Positions 62,401 to 64,000 of a DNA stretch of 64,000 bases are shown in pieces. Made by a program: the position numbers and the translations under genes. Source of the DNA: an uncultured Lachnospiraceae bacterium (GTDB taxonomy: Bacteria; Bacillota; Clostridia; Lachnospirales; Lachnospiraceae); the NCBI GenBank assembly GCA_947177445.1, contig CAMWUL010000002.1:1-64000 (forward strand), in the 5' to 3' direction. Numbering within the stretch: position 1 is the first letter of the stretch; each line of letters begins with the position of its first letter. Under the pieces are notes generated by a model that saw only the letters and a list, made by a program, of their open reading frames with translations, had not been told where the DNA came from and did not search any database.

Positions 62401-62809
62401 TGCGGACGTGGCGGATCGGTACGAATTCAGCAGCCGCTTTGAAGAGCTGCGAAAGGGTGAGATCGCCGCAAAGGGTGGCTGGAGAATCTACTCCAGCGGT
62501 CCTGGAATCTATTTAAGCCGGGTCATCCGGGATCTGCTGGGGATCCGCATGGCGGCAAAAGAGGTGGAGCTGAATCCGGTGCTGCCCAAAGAGCTGGACG
62601 GTCTGAAAATCCGCCTCACCTGCTGGAACAAAACAAAGACCCTTTGTTTTGAGATCGGATCCGGGGGCTATGGAGTGGAGCAGCTTTTGGCGGGAGCACA
62701 GCAGCTTCCCGCAACCGGAGAAAAGGACCGCTACAGGGACGGCGGAATCAGGCTTTCCCGGCAGCAGTGGCTGGAGGCTCCGGAGGAACTCACATTGCGG
62801 ACGCACTAG
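59459..62809 (+). CDS. GH94 glycoside phosphorylase, possible 1,2-beta-oligoglucan phosphorylase
   Basis: The 1116-residue protein has an N-terminal beta-sandwich region (about 1-600), then a helical (alpha/alpha)6 barrel with GTRDVCQGPMELFLSTGH, and the motif GGDWDD (D764 to D767) that carries the catalytic Asp of GH94. GH94 enzymes split beta-glucosidic bonds with phosphate to give glucose-1-phosphate. The length (about 1100) fits oligoglucan phosphorylases of Listeria and clostridia that act on beta-1,2-glucan, not cellobiose phosphorylase (about 800). The neighbouring GH144-type gene supports this. No signal peptide, so it is cytoplasmic. AGGAGA precedes ATG 59459. Confidence 0.82.
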   Translation: MVEIYKSEDSLIRICKEGADYSFLPGGGIHEFSKSHFVITQIPAGVTEEPVGNIYLRVWQEDGTRTVYPLCGAGRRMKVWESGLSYESEAEGIHCRVTFCPADTDSLEGENASVWIWRVSLTGSGKKCDLVYVQDIGVADRGALQANVLYQSQYLGHHVAKTPEGYVIASRQNMDQGGSHPMLQQGSLGVKTIAYATDAFQLYGLRSKKHRYPWALTKEQLPSKVYQYELACISLQTETLKLEGECCLGFYGYFTENCEEPERQEERGLLVKKAWEALNTTDGAGQDNEEGREITWLLGEEMGEPYASEPLSKEELERLFPERSLEECAEGELLSFFTPGHRHVALQEKEMRMERPHGHILLTQMSDRKVDKELLTVTNYMYGVFASQLVVGNVDSNPLLDGVRDTLNLHTQHGIRIYVRMDGKYRLLTMPAAYEMGLNFSRWYYVMPGDLLIVTACVARDNAFLLRAESSSKKSYDCRFLFGLALAGSDLRIEYDEDKRGVRLRPGQDKPSNTYYPELEYRMAFLETQGSFEDDGRLYRDGRRRNAGVLLAEVSGSRMTLFISGTLGEKAPAAQRIFSLEEEEKGYLDFYGSFLADIRFENELGNRRLEQMNEILPWFLHDAMIHFAAPHGLEQSGGAAWGTRDVCQGPMELFLSTGHLELARETLLEIFAHQNKDSGEWPQYFMYDRYPYAAGDCHGDVVFWPLKSIGDYLEASGDLEILDQTAAYRDGEPESILQHLERAMSSIQERMLPGTHLVNYAGGDWDDTLQPAKPEWKEKLCSAWTDALAIQVIYRLGEQLKKAGRPAGEELLKLTGLMKEDFYRYLVKDGVIAGFILMEDIGHIKYLLHPLDEMTGIEYRLLPLTRSIIAGIADEQLAQVNEELIGKELTFPDGVRLMNRPATYNGGKSVYFQRAEQAANVGREIGILYVHAHIRYLEAMARLGRGEKLWKGILQVNPVLISEMVPNGALRQSNAYFSSSDADVADRYEFSSRFEELRKGEIAAKGGWRIYSSGPGIYLSRVIRDLLGIRMAAKEVELNPVLPKELDGLKIRLTCWNKTKTLCFEIGSGGYGVEQLLAGAQQLPATGEKDRYRDGGIRLSRQQWLEAPEELTLRTH

Positions 62810-62868
62810 GCCCGTCTGAAGGATCATCAGATCCAAGGTTGTGCCGCCCTGAGCGGCATGGAGGGAGT

Positions 62869-64000
62869 ATGCATAGAATAACAGGTTTTCACAAGGGCAG
62901 GGTGCGTCTTATGTGCCTGTTCCTGATACTGGCGGCCTTTCTGGCCGGATGCCAGGCTGGGCCGCCGGGGGAGGCTTCCACAGATACGGATTCTTCCGCA
63001 GAGCCGGAGAATGAAGTACTTCTGGATCCGGAGGCGGAGGAGGAAGCAAAGGGGTGCTTTCAGTATCTGTGGGAGCTGGCACAGACAGACGAGGACAGCG
63101 GCGCCTTCGGAATGGTGCGGGACCGGTATCCCGGAGCCAAAAACGTGGCCAGTATCGCTTCCACAGGATTTGCTCTGGCAGCCATTCCCTATGGGATCCA
63201 CAAAGGCTGGATCACCGAGGAGGAGGGCCGGGAAAGGGTGGAGAAGACCCTGGACACCGTGCTCTCCCTGGAGAACGACAATGGCTTTTTGTATCACTTT
63301 ATCAATATGCTGAACGGGCATCCGGCCACCGGCAGTGAGATATCCGTTATCGATACGGGGATTCTGCTGTGCGGAGCCATCACCGCCGGAGAATATTTCG
63401 GAGGCTCCATACAGGAGAAGGCGGCGCAGATTTACGACAGAGTGAATTGGAGTTATTTTCTGGACAGCTCCCGGAACATGTTTTACATGGGGCTTTCCGC
63501 CGACGGAGAGTTTTCGGGACACTGGGATGTCTATGCGGAGCAGCTGATGCTTTACGTGCTGAGCGCAGGCTCTTCCACCCATCCCCTGGACAGCACGCCC
63601 TACTACAGCTTTAATCGGCTCACCGGAAAATATGGTGAGTATGAATTCATCCATTCCTGGTTCGGCTCCATATTTACCTATCAGTATTCCCACGCCTTTG
63701 TGGATTTTCGGGGACTGAAGGATGAAAAAGGAACAGACTGGTATGAAAATTCCGTAAAGGCCACGCTGGCGGCCCGGCAATTCTGTATTGATCAGCAGGA
63801 ACAGTGGGAGACCTACGGTGAAAATGCCTGGGGCCTGACGGCCTGCGATACCAAAGACGGCTACAATGGCCTGCAGGGGGCTCCGCCCTCGGGGACGGAC
63901 AATAATGCCCACGAGTCAAGCGGAACCATAGCGCCCGCGGGAGCCATCGGCTCCATGCCCTTTACCCCGGAGGAATCTACAGCAGCGTTGAAGCACTACA
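62869..64000 (+). CDS. GH144-type (glycoamylase-like) lipoprotein, cut by the window end
   Basis: The frame from ATG 62869 stays open to the right edge (377 codons). A lipobox (AAFLAGC) is followed by a Ser/Glu linker and the glycoamylase-like (PF10091-type) fold: ASIASTGFALAAIPYG, SEISVIDTGILLCGAI, SWFGSIFTYQYSHAF and WGLTACDTKDGYNG. Members include endo-beta-1,2-glucanases (GH144) that release sophoro-oligosaccharides. It would cut beta-1,2-glucan at the cell surface for the GH94 enzyme to degrade. The 3' end is missing. GGAGG is only 4 bp before the ATG. Confidence 0.78.
   Translation, partial: MHRITGFHKGRVRLMCLFLILAAFLAGCQAGPPGEASTDTDSSAEPENEVLLDPEAEEEAKGCFQYLWELAQTDEDSGAFGMVRDRYPGAKNVASIASTGFALAAIPYGIHKGWITEEEGRERVEKTLDTVLSLENDNGFLYHFINMLNGHPATGSEISVIDTGILLCGAITAGEYFGGSIQEKAAQIYDRVNWSYFLDSSRNMFYMGLSADGEFSGHWDVYAEQLMLYVLSAGSSTHPLDSTPYYSFNRLTGKYGEYEFIHSWFGSIFTYQYSHAFVDFRGLKDEKGTDWYENSVKATLAARQFCIDQQEQWETYGENAWGLTACDTKDGYNGLQGAPPSGTDNNAHESSGTIAPAGAIGSMPFTPEESTAALKHY

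Overview
The window looks like chromosomal DNA of a Gram-positive gut Clostridium, most likely Lachnospiraceae. The grounds are a moderately GC-rich composition, strong GGAGG ribosome sites, lipoprotein signal peptides, TetR and AraC regulators, MsmX-type sugar importers without their own ATPase, and a clostridial polyamine cluster. The genus cannot be fixed from the sequence alone.

Layout. 1-54 is the right end of an IS200/IS605-type element. 130-9074 is a mixed housekeeping stretch: an MBL hydrolase, an HD hydrolase with a TetR regulator, a radical SAM enzyme with a flippase-like protein, a Cys/His-rich secreted protein, a lipoprotein, and a GPH sugar transporter behind a strongly structured leader. 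9083-20165 is a polyamine cluster (speD, speA, speE, carboxynorspermidine synthase, nspC, aguA, aguB). It encodes arginine to agmatine to putrescine, plus two routes to spermidine. Its leader holds an unidentified multi-helix RNA followed by an intrinsic terminator. Between carboxynorspermidine synthase and nspC lies a foreign, decaying insert: a HipA-like kinase, an AT-rich PIN toxin-antitoxin pair, and two genes reduced to their ends by internal deletions. 20183-24283 (minus) holds a CmpB-like membrane protein, a hemerythrin-CheX fusion and a heparinase II/III-like lyase.

24503-53366 is a large glycan-acquisition locus. It holds a carbohydrate-binding protein, a divergent Gfo/Idh/MocA protein, an AraC regulator, and a 2051-residue membrane-anchored scaffold built of repeated beta-sandwich modules. 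These are followed by a beta-helix lipoprotein carrying the same module, a DUF4434 glycosidase-like protein, two solute-binding lipoproteins (one fused to binding modules), two permease pairs, an NHL/TPR/YIP1 membrane protein and a DUF5696 protein. At the end are two further Gfo/Idh/MocA oxidoreductases and a xylose-isomerase-like TIM barrel. A near-identical 23-bp site occurs upstream of two of the oxidoreductase genes and may mark an AraC regulon. The set could describe surface capture of a complex glycan, import of oligosaccharides, and oxidation-based processing inside the cell.

53503-64000 holds an RdgB-Nudix fusion, a GH43, a circularly rearranged and doubly membrane-anchored GH3, a GH94 phosphorylase behind a LacI-type operator and promoter, and the start of a GH144-type lipoprotein. 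The last two suggest use of beta-1,2-glucan. All assignments come from reading motifs; no database search was possible.
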